NCBI GenBank assembly: GCA_018262245.1
Contig: JAGTRV010000014.1
Location: forward strand, 1-33,039
Length of the DNA stretch: 33,039 nucleotides
Origin: Pseudomonadota bacterium
GTDB lineage: Bacteria; Pseudomonadota; Gammaproteobacteria; Burkholderiales; Rhodocyclaceae
Direction of reading: 5' to 3'
The translations under genes were made by a program, and so were the position numbers. Under the pieces are notes generated by a model. It saw only the letters and a list, made by a program, of their open reading frames with translations. It ran no database searches and was not told the DNA's origin. Below are positions 16,651 through 23,955 of the stretch, piece after piece (the first letter of the stretch is position 1; the number at the start of each line of letters is the position of its first letter).

Positions 16651-18048
16651 TTAAACGATACCAGTGGCGTAGAAGACTGCGATCACCACGAAGACGGCTG
16701 CCGTCTTGATGCAGGTAATGGCGAAGATGTCCTTGTACGACTGACGATGGGTCAGGCCCGTCACCGCCAACAGCGTGATCACCGCACCATTGTGCGGCAG
16801 CGTGTCCATGCCGCCGGACGCCATCGAGGCCACCCGGTGGAAGACTTCGAGCGGGATGCCGGCCGCCTGCGCGTTGGCAATGAAGGTTTCGGCCATCGCC
16901 GCCAGCGCAATGCCCATGCCGCCGGAAGCCGAGCCGGTAATGCCGGCCAGCGCGGTCACGGTGATCGCCTCATTGACCAGCGGATTGGGAATCGCCGACA
17001 AGGCATTGGCCACGACCAGGAAACCGGGCAGTGCAGCGATCACGGCACCGAAGCCGTATTCGGAAGCGGTATTCATGGTCGCCAGCAGGGCACCGCCGAT
17101 GGCGCTCTTGCTGCCTTCACCGAACTTGCTGAACACCATTTTCCAGCCAAACACAAAAACCGTCGCAATACCGATCAACAAGGCACCTTCGACCGCCCAG
17201 ATGGCGGCCACTGCCTTGGTCTGCTGAACCACCGGCGCCGCCTTGCCGATCACGGCCGGAATGAAGGAGACCTTCTCGCCGTACAGGGCCGGAATCGCCG
17301 TGGTAAACACCTTGTTCATCACGCCGACCATGATCAGCGGCAGGATGGCAATCAGCGGATGGACCAGCTTTTCATTCTCGAACGGCTCCGGCTCGTTGCT
17401 GTGCCCGTCGCCATAGCCTTCACCGGCTGCAGCCGCACGGCGACGACACCATTCGAGATAGCTCAGGCCGCAGATCAGGATGAAGACGGCACCAATCACC
17501 CCCAACCACGGCGCTGCGTAGATATCGGTCTTGAAAAAGGTGGTCGGGATGATGTTCTGGATTTGCGGCGTACCGGGCAACGAATCCATCGTAAAGGTGA
17601 AGGCTCCCAGCGCAATGGTGCCGGGGATCAGACGCTTCGGAATCCCGCCCTGGCGGAACATTTCTGCCGCGAACGGATAGACCGCAAAGACGACCACGAA
17701 GAGCGAGACACCGCCGTAGGTCAGCAAGGCGCAGACCACGACAATGGCCAGCATGGCCCGCTCGCGACCAATCAGCTTGATCACCGCGGCGACAATCGAT
17801 TTTGAGAACCCGGAAAGCTCGATCACCTTGCCGAACACCGCCCCGAGCAGGAAGACCGGGAAGAAGTTCTTCACGAAGCCGACCATCTTGTCCATGAACA
17901 GGCCGGTGAACATCGGTGCGACCAGGTTGGGATCGACGAACAGCACCGCCCCCAATGCCGCAATCGGCGCAAAAAGAATGACGCTGTAGCCCCGATAGGC
18001 CACGAACATCAGGAAAGCCAGCGACGCCAGCACGATCAGAAAGTCCAC
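16651..18048 (-). CDS. GntP-family permease for an organic acid
   Basis: A 465-residue, strongly hydrophobic protein with about 12 membrane segments, matching the gluconate/hydroxybutyrate permease (GntP, ion transporter superfamily) pattern. Motifs include TYGGVSLFVVVFAVYPFA in the first half, AFTFTMDSLPGTPQIQN with its re-entrant-type Pro-Gly sequence, and the conserved C-terminal ASGGMDTLPHNGAVITLL. The start is GTG at 18048-18046, with GAGGAG about 8 nt upstream. The downstream CoA-transferase and the dedicated sigma-54 promoter suggest a short-chain carboxylate or hydroxy acid (for example 3-hydroxybutyrate) rather than gluconate; the substrate is inference. First gene of a two-gene operon. 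Confidence 0.88.
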   Translation of the reverse strand: MDFLIVLASLAFLMFVAYRGYSVILFAPIAALGAVLFVDPNLVAPMFTGLFMDKMVGFVKNFFPVFLLGAVFGKVIELSGFSKSIVAAVIKLIGRERAMLAIVVVCALLTYGGVSLFVVVFAVYPFAAEMFRQGGIPKRLIPGTIALGAFTFTMDSLPGTPQIQNIIPTTFFKTDIYAAPWLGVIGAVFILICGLSYLEWCRRRAAAAGEGYGDGHSNEPEPFENEKLVHPLIAILPLIMVGVMNKVFTTAIPALYGEKVSFIPAVIGKAAPVVQQTKAVAAIWAVEGALLIGIATVFVFGWKMVFSKFGEGSKSAIGGALLATMNTASEYGFGAVIAALPGFLVVANALSAIPNPLVNEAITVTALAGITGSASGGMGIALAAMAETFIANAQAAGIPLEVFHRVASMASGGMDTLPHNGAVITLLAVTGLTHRQSYKDIFAITCIKTAAVFVVIAVFYATGIV

Positions 18049-18087
18049 GATTGTCTCCTCGATGAATTGTTGTAAAGCCGGAACATG

Positions 18088-18103
18088 TGCACGAGGCGTG
18101 CCA
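18088..18103 (-). promoter_or_regulatory. Sigma-54 (RpoN) promoter for permease/CoA-transferase operon
   Basis: Reading the minus strand, TGGCACG-N4-GTGCA matches the sigma-54 consensus TGGCACG-N4-TTGCA at all but one position, with invariant GG (-24) and GC (-12) correctly spaced. Transcription would start near 18077, about 28 nt before the GTG start of the permease. The adjacent gene upstream encodes a sigma-54 activator, which strongly supports the call. Confidence 0.85.
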
Positions 18104-18170
18104 CATTAATCAACTCATTGAACAATATGGAATTTCTTGAAAACTGGACTACCGTGACATAAGCCCCCTG

Positions 18171-18205
18171 TTTGCCTGGCCGGACAGGGTGTCCAGGCAG
18201 GCAGA
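18171..18205 (-). repeat. Large imperfect inverted repeat: activator-binding site or terminator
   Basis: Two 16-nt arms (18171-18186 and 18190-18205, 13/16 complementary) flank GGG; the pairing extends a further 4-5 bp outward (CCTGT/ACAGG). It begins a few bases after the sigma-54 activator stop and lies about 95-130 bp upstream of the predicted start of the permease transcript. That is the usual distance for an enhancer site of a sigma-54 activator. It could equally fold as a 20-bp RNA hairpin ending the activator transcript, though no U-tract follows. Confidence 0.5.
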
Positions 18206-18209
18206 CAGG

Positions 18210-19616
18210 TCAAGCCGACTCGGCGTCGACACCCAGCGCTGAAATTTTTTCGTACAAGGCCGCGCGCGAAATGCCGAGCTGCCGCGCCGCCTCGGCCTTG
18301 TTGCCCCGCGCATGACGCAGCGCCAACCGAATCGCCTCGCGCTCGGCCTGCGCCACGGCTTCGGCCATGCCAATCGGACGCAGGCTGACCACTTTCGGCG
18401 AGTCGAGCGGTACCGCCGGCATCACCGCCTCGAGATCGTCGGCCTCCAGCGTGTCACTATCCGACATCAGCAGCGCCCTCTCCAGCACATTGGCCAGCTC
18501 CCGCACATTGCCCGGCCAGTCGTGCCGGCACAGGCGATTGATCGCCCCGGCGCTGATCCCGCGCGGGGGCATCCCCTGTTGCCGACAGACATGGTCGACC
18601 AGGTAGTCGGCCAGCAAGGAAAAGTCCTCAAGGCGTTCACGTAGCGGCGGGGTATTCAAGGTGATGACATTGAGGCGGTAATAGAGATCGGCCCGAAACA
18701 AGCCGTCGGCAACCATTTTTTCCAGGTTGCGGCTGGTCGCCGCGATCACCCGCACATCAACCGTTGTCAGACGATTCGAACCGACCGGCTCGAACTCCCC
18801 TTCCTGCAAAGTTCGCAGCAGCTTGGCCTGGAGGGCTGGCGACATGTCGCCAATTTCATCGAGAAACAGCGTGCCGCCATCGGCCAGCTTGAACTTGCCA
18901 TCCCGGCCGTTGCGCTCGGCGCCGGTATAGGCGCCCGGCGCCACACCAAAGAACTCCGCTTCGAGCAGCGTTTCGGGTATCGCCGCAATATTGACCGCGA
19001 CAAAGGATGCATCGGCCCGCGAACTCGCAGCATGGATCGCCTGCGCCAGCAACTCCTTGCCAGTGCCGGTCTCACCAAGGATAAGCACCGAGGCGCTCGT
19101 CCTGGCCGCCCGCCGGGCCATCTGCTTGACCACGCTGCATGCCGCTCCGGTGCCGACGAAACTGGCGAAGGTGTATTTTGTCCTGCGCGCCTCGGCCAAT
19201 TTTTTCCGGGCCTCGGCCAGGTCGCTGCGCAATCGCTGGTAGCGAGCCATCAGTGATGCCATCTGGCGCGGATCGTCATAGAGCATGAAGCCGACGGCGC
19301 CGACCACCTTGCCCGCCTTGTCGTGCAAGGGCAAGCGGGTGACAACGAAGGCCGCCTCGCCGAACTCCATGATGTCGAGCATGATTGGCCGCCCGGTTTC
19401 CACCACCTGCCGCATCAAACTGTTCGGAATGACCTTCTCGATTTCCTGACCGACCACGCACGCCGGAACGGCAATCCCCAGACGTTCCGGGTAACGCTCG
19501 TTCATCCAGACGATGCGCGCTGCAGCATCGACAATCACCGCCCCCTCGCAATACTCGGCGTAATGCGCGAGCAGCGATTCCGACGCCAGTTGCCGCAGCT
19601 CCTCAGCCGAGGTCAT
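18210..19616 (-). CDS. Sigma-54-dependent transcriptional activator (PAS, AAA+, Fis-type HTH)
   Basis: A 468-residue bacterial enhancer-binding protein. The N-terminal PAS-type sensory domain covers about 15-115 (EGAVIVDAAARIVWMNE). It is followed by a linker coiled coil (120-145) and the AAA+ domain: Walker A GETGTGKE at 181-188, the sigma-54 contact loop as GAYTGA at 228-233 (a Phe-to-Tyr variant of GAFTGA), Walker B FLDEIGD at 251-257, and sensor/arginine residues near FRADLYYRLNV. A Fis-type helix-turn-helix lies at about 437-459 (NKAEAARQLGISRAALYEKI). There is no receiver domain, so it is probably triggered by a ligand on the PAS domain or by a partner protein. The upstream CBS gene ends 15 nt before the start ATG, and AGGA straddles that stop. 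It very likely activates the sigma-54 promoter at 18088-18103. Confidence 0.95.
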   Translation of the reverse strand: MTSAEELRQLASESLLAHYAEYCEGAVIVDAAARIVWMNERYPERLGIAVPACVVGQEIEKVIPNSLMRQVVETGRPIMLDIMEFGEAAFVVTRLPLHDKAGKVVGAVGFMLYDDPRQMASLMARYQRLRSDLAEARKKLAEARRTKYTFASFVGTGAACSVVKQMARRAARTSASVLILGETGTGKELLAQAIHAASSRADASFVAVNIAAIPETLLEAEFFGVAPGAYTGAERNGRDGKFKLADGGTLFLDEIGDMSPALQAKLLRTLQEGEFEPVGSNRLTTVDVRVIAATSRNLEKMVADGLFRADLYYRLNVITLNTPPLRERLEDFSLLADYLVDHVCRQQGMPPRGISAGAINRLCRHDWPGNVRELANVLERALLMSDSDTLEADDLEAVMPAVPLDSPKVVSLRPIGMAEAVAQAEREAIRLALRHARGNKAEAARQLGISRAALYEKISALGVDAESA

Positions 19617-19631
19617 GGCTGAGCACAGTCC

Positions 19632-20216
19632 TCAGTCGGCAAGGGCCGCCTCAATCTCGGCAAAAGTACTGGCCAATTCGAAGCCGAGCACCGGCACACC
19701 GAGCAGGCGGCCGATATGGGTGGCCGAGAACAGGCCACGAACCCGCGGCAAGCCGGTGACTGGATCGACATCCTCGACGAGCATGTGCTGGCGGCCAAGC
19801 CGCTTCAGCGCATCGAGAATATCCGCGACGCGGGCATGCAGCACCTCGTTCAGATACAGGGTGTCGACATGGCCGATCGGCGTCATCAGGTCGGCCACCA
19901 GCAACTCGTCCCGCTTGCAGCCACGGGCTTGGGCGACCTGCATCGGCTTTTCACCAAGAATGTCCCGCGCAGTGATCAAACCATCCACCTGATCATCACC
20001 ATTAGCCACCATCAGCAGGCGAACCCCGCGCGAAATCATCCTGGCGTTGGCCAGGACAACCGATGCATCTGCGGCGATGGCGACGACATTGACCCTCAGA
20101 AAATCAGTCATCGCCTCGATCGCCGGCGAATCCGGGCCAATCAGGTTGTACCCGGAAACACTCAAGGTGACATCTTTTGAAATTTTGTGCGTACGCACTT
20201 TGGCAGCCAAAGTCAT
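19632..20216 (-). CDS. CBS-domain pair protein
   Basis: A 194-residue cytosolic protein made of two tandem CBS motifs (a Bateman module) and little else. The first covers about 28-95 (FLRVNVVAIAADASVVLANARMI ... RLLMVANGDDQVDGLITARDILG). The second covers about 110-185 (LMTPIGHVDTLYLNEVLHARVADIL ... GRQHMLVEDV ... VRGLFSATHIGRLLG). CBS pairs typically bind adenine nucleotides or related ligands and regulate a partner. Start ATG 20216 is preceded by GGAGGA at 7 nt spacing; the frame is open 35 codons further upstream but without a comparable ribosome binding site. It is co-directional with, and 15 nt from, the sigma-54 activator, so a regulatory link to that protein or to the permease/CoA-transferase is plausible but unproven. 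Confidence 0.85.
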   Translation of the reverse strand: MTLAAKVRTHKISKDVTLSVSGYNLIGPDSPAIEAMTDFLRVNVVAIAADASVVLANARMISRGVRLLMVANGDDQVDGLITARDILGEKPMQVAQARGCKRDELLVADLMTPIGHVDTLYLNEVLHARVADILDALKRLGRQHMLVEDVDPVTGLPRVRGLFSATHIGRLLGVPVLGFELASTFAEIEAALAD

Positions 20217-20299
20217 GTCTCGATCCTCCATTCGGTGGAACTTCAGAAAGCTCATACTCACGGGGTGGCTTATTGATTTATTGCTCATCCCGGACACCC

Positions 20300-20328
20300 A
20301 GTATTCGGCGAATTTCGACACATTACAA
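20300..20328 (-). promoter_or_regulatory. Candidate promoter for the CBS/sigma-54 activator operon
   Basis: On the minus strand TTGTAA and AATACT (each 4/6 to consensus) are 17 bp apart, about 85 bp before the CBS gene start and downstream of the tRNA terminator. Weak consensus match only. Confidence 0.3.
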
Positions 20329-20364
20329 GCACCTCAAGGGAAAACCCTAAGCGGGGAACAAAAT

Positions 20365-20392
20365 AAAAAGGCCTGAAAAATCAGGCCTTTTT
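20365..20392 (-). terminator. Rho-independent terminator of the tRNA-Ala gene
   Basis: A perfect 12-bp stem (AAAAAGGCCTGA / TCAGGCCTTTTT, 4-nt loop) lies 10 nt after the tRNA 3' end. Its A/T-rich outer arms give a U-tract on both strands, so it could also stop plus-strand readthrough. Confidence 0.88.
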
Positions 20393-20402
20393 TATTTGTC
20401 GA

Positions 20403-20478
<76 letters not shown>

Positions 20479-20489
20479 AACGTCGTGTG

Positions 20490-20518
20490 ATTCTAGCGCA
20501 CTCCATTTCGCTTATCAA
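20490..20518 (-). promoter_or_regulatory. Promoter of tRNA-Ala
   Basis: On the minus strand TTGATA (-35, 5/6) and TAGAAT (-10, 5/6) are separated by 17 bp. The predicted start is near 20483, about 5 nt before the mature tRNA 5' end. The match and placement are both good. Confidence 0.75.
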
Positions 20519-20590
20519 AGCAGCGAGCGCACAGGAACCAAGTTGGCACTTCGCACTCTGATTTCGGAGGATTCAACAGGAGCAATCACC

Positions 20591-20929
20591 ATGGCAACGA
20601 GTTGCAACCTGGCCGATCGGCAATGCACGCCATGCGAAGGCGGCATTGCTCCGCTGGAAAACTCTGTCGCCGCTGTCATGCTGGACACGCTGCCCGGCTG
20701 GACACTCGACGGGCAGCGACTGGACAAGACTTATGTTTTTCGTAATCACTACGAGGCGATGGCCTTCGTTAACGCCATCGCCTGGGTTTCGCTCCGGGAG
20801 AATCATCACCCGGAACTGATCGTGGGTTACAAGGATGTCCGCGTCCGTTACTGGACGCATGCCATCGGCGGCCTGTCGAAAAACGACTTCATCTGCGCCG
20901 CCAAGCTGGAGAAACTGCTGGAAATCTGA
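20591..20929 (+). CDS. phhB: Pterin-4a-carbinolamine dehydratase
   Basis: A 112-residue protein of the PCD/DcoH family. It carries the family signature ENHHPELIVGYKDVRVRYWTH with catalytic-site histidines His72, His73 and His90, followed by GGLSKNDFICAAKLEKLL. It dehydrates 4a-hydroxytetrahydrobiopterin (or its monapterin equivalent) to the quinonoid dihydropterin, recycling the cofactor of phenylalanine hydroxylase. Start ATG 20591 follows AGGAG with 8-nt spacing; a TTG 48 nt upstream is in frame but has no ribosome binding site. The N-terminal 25 residues (with two Cys) are a short extension before the core. No phhA is present in the window, so the partner hydroxylase, if any, is elsewhere. 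Convergent with tsaC, with 31 bp between the stops. Confidence 0.93.
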   Translation: MATSCNLADRQCTPCEGGIAPLENSVAAVMLDTLPGWTLDGQRLDKTYVFRNHYEAMAFVNAIAWVSLRENHHPELIVGYKDVRVRYWTHAIGGLSKNDFICAAKLEKLLEI

Positions 20930-20960
20930 CGCAGGCTGCCGACGACTAACCGGAATGTGT

Positions 20961-21956
20961 TCAGGCCTGCCCGGCTCCGGCCACCGCCCGCCGCAGGCGA
21001 TCGGCAACGGCAGCCCAAGCAGCGTCTTCCGGTATTGCTTCGACAACGATCAGATCGACCCCGGCGTGGTCCATGTCGCGCAGAGCGGCATAGATATCGT
21101 GGGCATAGCCGACAGGATCGGCCGGCATCAGGCGCCAGGCGTGCGGCATGCCGGCCTGCGGGGGCTGATTGGCACTGATCACGGCACACTTGCCGCCACG
21201 ATGGCGCTGGGCGTTGATGAAGTCGAGCAGGCGTTCGCCAGCCACCATGCGCAGCGGGGTCACTGGCGCGTAGTGAGCTTCAAGCGAGCCGGAAACCCGT
21301 GGCGCGCCGACCGCGGTTTCAATGGCCGGACGGCGGCCGAGAATGGCTTCGAGGTGCAACGGCGAGATGTGGCCCGGTCGCAACACGACCGGTTCGCCAC
21401 GCGAGCAGTCGACGATGGTCGATTCGATGCCGACGGCGCATGGCCCGCCGTCGAGAATCATTGACACCGCGTCGCCGAGTTCTTCGGCGACATGCGCAGC
21501 CGTCGTCGGGCTGATGCGGCCGAAACGGTTGGCCGACGGGGCGGCAATGCCGGCATGCTCGCCAGTCGCAGCGGCAAAGCGACGCAGCAGTTCGAGTGCA
21601 ACGGGATGGCCAGGCACGCGCAGGCCAACGGTATCCTGGCCGCCGGTCACGGCGTCGGGAACCCAGGCCTGCTTTTTCAGGATCACGGTCAACGGGCCGG
21701 GCCAGAAAGCCTCCATCAACTCCCAGGCCACGGCAGGCACCTGTTCAGCCCAGCGGTCGACGGCATCGTGGCCGGACAGATGGACGATCAGGGGATGATC
21801 GGCCGGTCGCCCCTTGGCAGCGAAAATCTTGGCCACCGCAGCCGGGTTGGCTGCATCCGCCCCCAGGCCGTAGACGGTCTCGGTCGGCATGGCGACCAGC
21901 TCGCCGGCGCGTAGCAGTTCCACTGCGCGCTGATAATCGGCCTCTGTCGGGCTCAT
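20961..21956 (-). CDS. tsaC: L-threonylcarbamoyladenylate synthase (Sua5/TsaC, long form)
   Basis: A 331-residue Sua5-type enzyme that makes threonylcarbamoyl-AMP from threonine, bicarbonate and ATP, the first step of t6A37 modification of ANN-decoding tRNAs. The YrdC/TsaC catalytic domain occupies about 1-200: AMPTETVYGLGADA near the N terminus, KIFAAKGRPADHPLIVHL, FWPGPLTVIL, and the SAN motif APSANRFGRISPTTA. A C-terminal Sua5 domain follows (about 210-331, starting near RPAIETAVGAPRVSGSLEAHYAP), so this is the two-domain Sua5 form rather than short TsaC. Start ATG 21956 overlaps the purK stop (ATGA); the frame stays open 66 codons upstream inside purK, but that extension is the wrong frame of a real gene. 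Last gene of the folD-purE-SMR-purK-tsaC run. Confidence 0.94.
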   Translation of the reverse strand: MSPTEADYQRAVELLRAGELVAMPTETVYGLGADAANPAAVAKIFAAKGRPADHPLIVHLSGHDAVDRWAEQVPAVAWELMEAFWPGPLTVILKKQAWVPDAVTGGQDTVGLRVPGHPVALELLRRFAAATGEHAGIAAPSANRFGRISPTTAAHVAEELGDAVSMILDGGPCAVGIESTIVDCSRGEPVVLRPGHISPLHLEAILGRRPAIETAVGAPRVSGSLEAHYAPVTPLRMVAGERLLDFINAQRHRGGKCAVISANQPPQAGMPHAWRLMPADPVGYAHDIYAALRDMDHAGVDLIVVEAIPEDAAWAAVADRLRRAVAGAGQA

Positions 21957-23095
21957 TCGTCCCTGATGCCGATGGCGGCACGGGCAGCCAGAGCGGCCTT
22001 TTGCACGGCCTCGGCGTTGTCCCCGATCACCGTGAAGTGGCCCATCTTGCGTCCCGGGCGGGCGTGGTGCTTGCCGTAGAGGTGCAGCTTCAAGTTGGGC
22101 ACGGCATGCAGCTTGGCCCAGTCCGGCTCGCGGTAGGTTTCGCCGTCGTACCAAAGGTCACCGAGCAGATTGACCATGACCGAGGCCGAGTGCGCCCGCG
22201 GCTCGCCAAGCGGCAAGCCGCACAGGGCACGCACCTGCTGCTCGAACTGGTCGGTCACGCAGGCGTCAATGGTGTAGTGGCCGCTGTTGTGCGGCCGCGG
22301 TGCCATTTCGTTGACGATCAACTGGCCGCGGCTGATGAAGAACTCGACGCCCATGGTGCCGATGTAGCCGAGCTTTTCAGCAATACGGGCAGCGACCTCC
22401 TCGGCATCACTCTTGACGCAACCGGTGGTGCGCGCCGGCACGATGGAAACGTCGAGGATGCCCTTGGTGTGCTGATTTTCGCCGGTCGGGAAGCAGGCGA
22501 CCCGGCCGCGCTCGTCACGGGCGAGGACGACCGAGACCTCGTAGTCGAGCGTCAGGCGCTGTTCCAGCACGCACTGTTCGCCCTTGAAGTGAGCGAAGGC
22601 GACCAGCGCTTCCTCGCGGTTATGGACCGTGGCCTGCCCCTTGCCGTCGTAGCCGAAGCGGGCCACTTTCAGGATGGCCGGAAACAGCGAGGTATCGGCA
22701 TTACGAATGTCGTCTTCGCAACGGATGGCGGCGAATGGACCGTGCGGCAGGCCGTTGTCGCGCAGGAAGGACTTTTCGGCGATGCGGTTCTGACAAATGC
22801 CGACGGCCGCTGCCGACGGGCGTACCGGCACGAACTTGGCCAGATAATCCAGCGTATCGGCCGGTACGTTCTCAAACTCGGTGGTGATTGCGGCACAACC
22901 GGCGGCAAACTCGTCAAGCGCCGCATAGTCGTTGTAATCAACACAAAAATGGCGTTCGGCGATCTGGCCGGCCGGCGAATTCTTGTCCGGATCGAGCACC
23001 CAGACCTGATAGCCCAGTTCGTGAGCGGCCGAAACGAAGAAGCGGCCGAGCTGGCCGCCACCGAGCATGCCAAGGGTAGCTGGAGGGAGAATCAT
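21953..23095 (-). CDS. purK: 5-(carboxyamino)imidazole ribonucleotide synthase (PurK)
   Basis: A 380-residue ATP-grasp enzyme that carboxylates AIR to N5-CAIR using ATP and bicarbonate, a step of de novo purine synthesis handed on to PurE. The N-terminal preATP-grasp motif LGMLGGGQLGRFFVSAA is followed by the ATP-grasp domain (FPAILKVARFGYDGKGQ, CVLEQRLTLDYEVSVVLARD) and metal-binding EMAPRPHNSGHYTID with its conserved RPHNSGH. I chose ATG 23095 because MILPPATLGMLGGGQLG is the usual family start. An ATG at 23113 would overlap the SMR stop as TGATG and add six residues, and a TTG lies at 23116, so the start is uncertain by 6-7 codons. It is separated from its usual partner purE only by the SMR gene. 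Confidence 0.95.
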   Translation of the reverse strand: MILPPATLGMLGGGQLGRFFVSAAHELGYQVWVLDPDKNSPAGQIAERHFCVDYNDYAALDEFAAGCAAITTEFENVPADTLDYLAKFVPVRPSAAAVGICQNRIAEKSFLRDNGLPHGPFAAIRCEDDIRNADTSLFPAILKVARFGYDGKGQATVHNREEALVAFAHFKGEQCVLEQRLTLDYEVSVVLARDERGRVACFPTGENQHTKGILDVSIVPARTTGCVKSDAEEVAARIAEKLGYIGTMGVEFFISRGQLIVNEMAPRPHNSGHYTIDACVTDQFEQQVRALCGLPLGEPRAHSASVMVNLLGDLWYDGETYREPDWAKLHAVPNLKLHLYGKHHARPGRKMGHFTVIGDNAEAVQKAALAARAAIGIRDE

Positions 23096-23112
23096 TGCAG
23101 ACTTTACCGGCA

Positions 23113-23442
23113 TCAATGAGGAACAGTTTTGGAAAAAACGTTAAGAACAACGACCCCGGCGACGATAAGGGCAATGCCCAGCATCGCCGCCAGATCGAGG
23201 ACTTGGCCGTATACAAAAACAGCGACCAGCGAAACGAGAACGATGCCGACCCCGGACCAGATCGCGTAGATAATGCCGACCGGCATCAGGTTTTGCAGGA
23301 TGGACAGGCAGTAAAAGGCGATGGCGTAACCGGCCACCACCAGCACCGATGGCCAGAGCCTGGTGAAACCTTCGGCAGCCTTCAGCGCCGAAGTGGCGAT
23401 CACTTCGGCCACGATGGCGACAGCCAGGTAAAGATGGTGCAT
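23113..23442 (-). CDS. Small multidrug resistance (SMR/EmrE-like) transporter
   Basis: A 109-residue protein with four hydrophobic segments and the SMR signatures. Glu13 in TM1 (AIVAEVIATSALKAAEGFT) is the membrane-embedded proton/substrate carboxylate; the set also includes YAIAFYCLSILQNLMPVGIIYAIWSGVG and the TM4 stretch GIALIVAGVVVLNVFSK. Such proteins act as antiparallel or parallel dimers exporting cationic compounds or guanidinium. TM1 and the Trp-Ser-Gly-Val-Gly motif favour the EmrE/QacE branch over Gdx, but this is not certain. It sits between purE (12 nt upstream) and purK, in the same direction, with no visible independent promoter. It has no clear ribosome binding site, so coupling to purE translation is likely. 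Confidence 0.93.
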   Translation of the reverse strand: MHHLYLAVAIVAEVIATSALKAAEGFTRLWPSVLVVAGYAIAFYCLSILQNLMPVGIIYAIWSGVGIVLVSLVAVFVYGQVLDLAAMLGIALIVAGVVVLNVFSKTVPH

Positions 23443-23454
23443 GGCGATGCGCGC

Positions 23455-23955
23455 TTAAACCCCGGGGAGTTTCATGGCCAGGACCTTTTCGGTCTGAGCC
23501 TGGCGGAAGGCCTGCAACTTGGCGTTCAACGCTGGGTTCTCGTTGGCCAGCATGGCAACGGCAAACAGCGCAGCATTGGCGGCACCGGCTTCACCGATGG
23601 CGAAGGTGGCGACGGGAATACCCTTCGGCATCTGGACGATGGAATGCAGCGAATCGACACCGGACAGGGCTTTCGATTGCACCGGCACGCCGAGCACCGG
23701 CACGATGGTCTTGGCGGCCAACATGCCCGGCAGGTGGGCGGCACCGCCGGCCCCGGCAATGATTGCCTTGAGGCCACGCTCGCCAGCCATGGCGGCGTAA
23801 TCGAATAGCAGATCCGGGGTGCGGTGAGCGGAAACGACGCGAGCCTCGAAGGGCACGCCGAAATCCTTGAGGATGACGGCAGCGGCCTGCATGGTCGGCC
23901 AGTCGGAATCGGAACCCATGACGATACCGACGACGGGTTGTTGCACGGCGTTCAT
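23455..23955 (-). CDS. purE: N5-carboxyaminoimidazole ribonucleotide mutase (PurE, class I)
   Basis: A 166-residue class I PurE, which converts N5-CAIR to CAIR in purine biosynthesis. Signatures are [10 protein letters not shown] at about 13-22, VVSAHRTPD with the catalytic His, [14 protein letters not shown], and the substrate-loop stretch [28 protein letters not shown]. Start ATG 23955 overlaps the folD stop as ATGA. The frame is open another 45 codons upstream inside folD, but that extension is not protein-like. Presence of both PurE class I and PurK shows the two-step bacterial route. Confidence 0.96.
   Translation of the reverse strand: MNAVQQPVVGIVMGSDSDWPTMQAAAVILKDFGVPFEARVVSAHRTPDLLFDYAAMAGERGLKAIIAGAGGAAHLPGMLAAKTIVPVLGVPVQSKALSGVDSLHSIVQMPKGIPVATFAIGEAGAANAALFAVAMLANENPALNAKLQAFRQAQTEKVLAMKLPGV

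Noticed and set aside
20544-20560. TGGCAC upstream of phhB, resembling the -24 half of a sigma-54 promoter.
   Set aside because: The -12 GC is not at the required distance.
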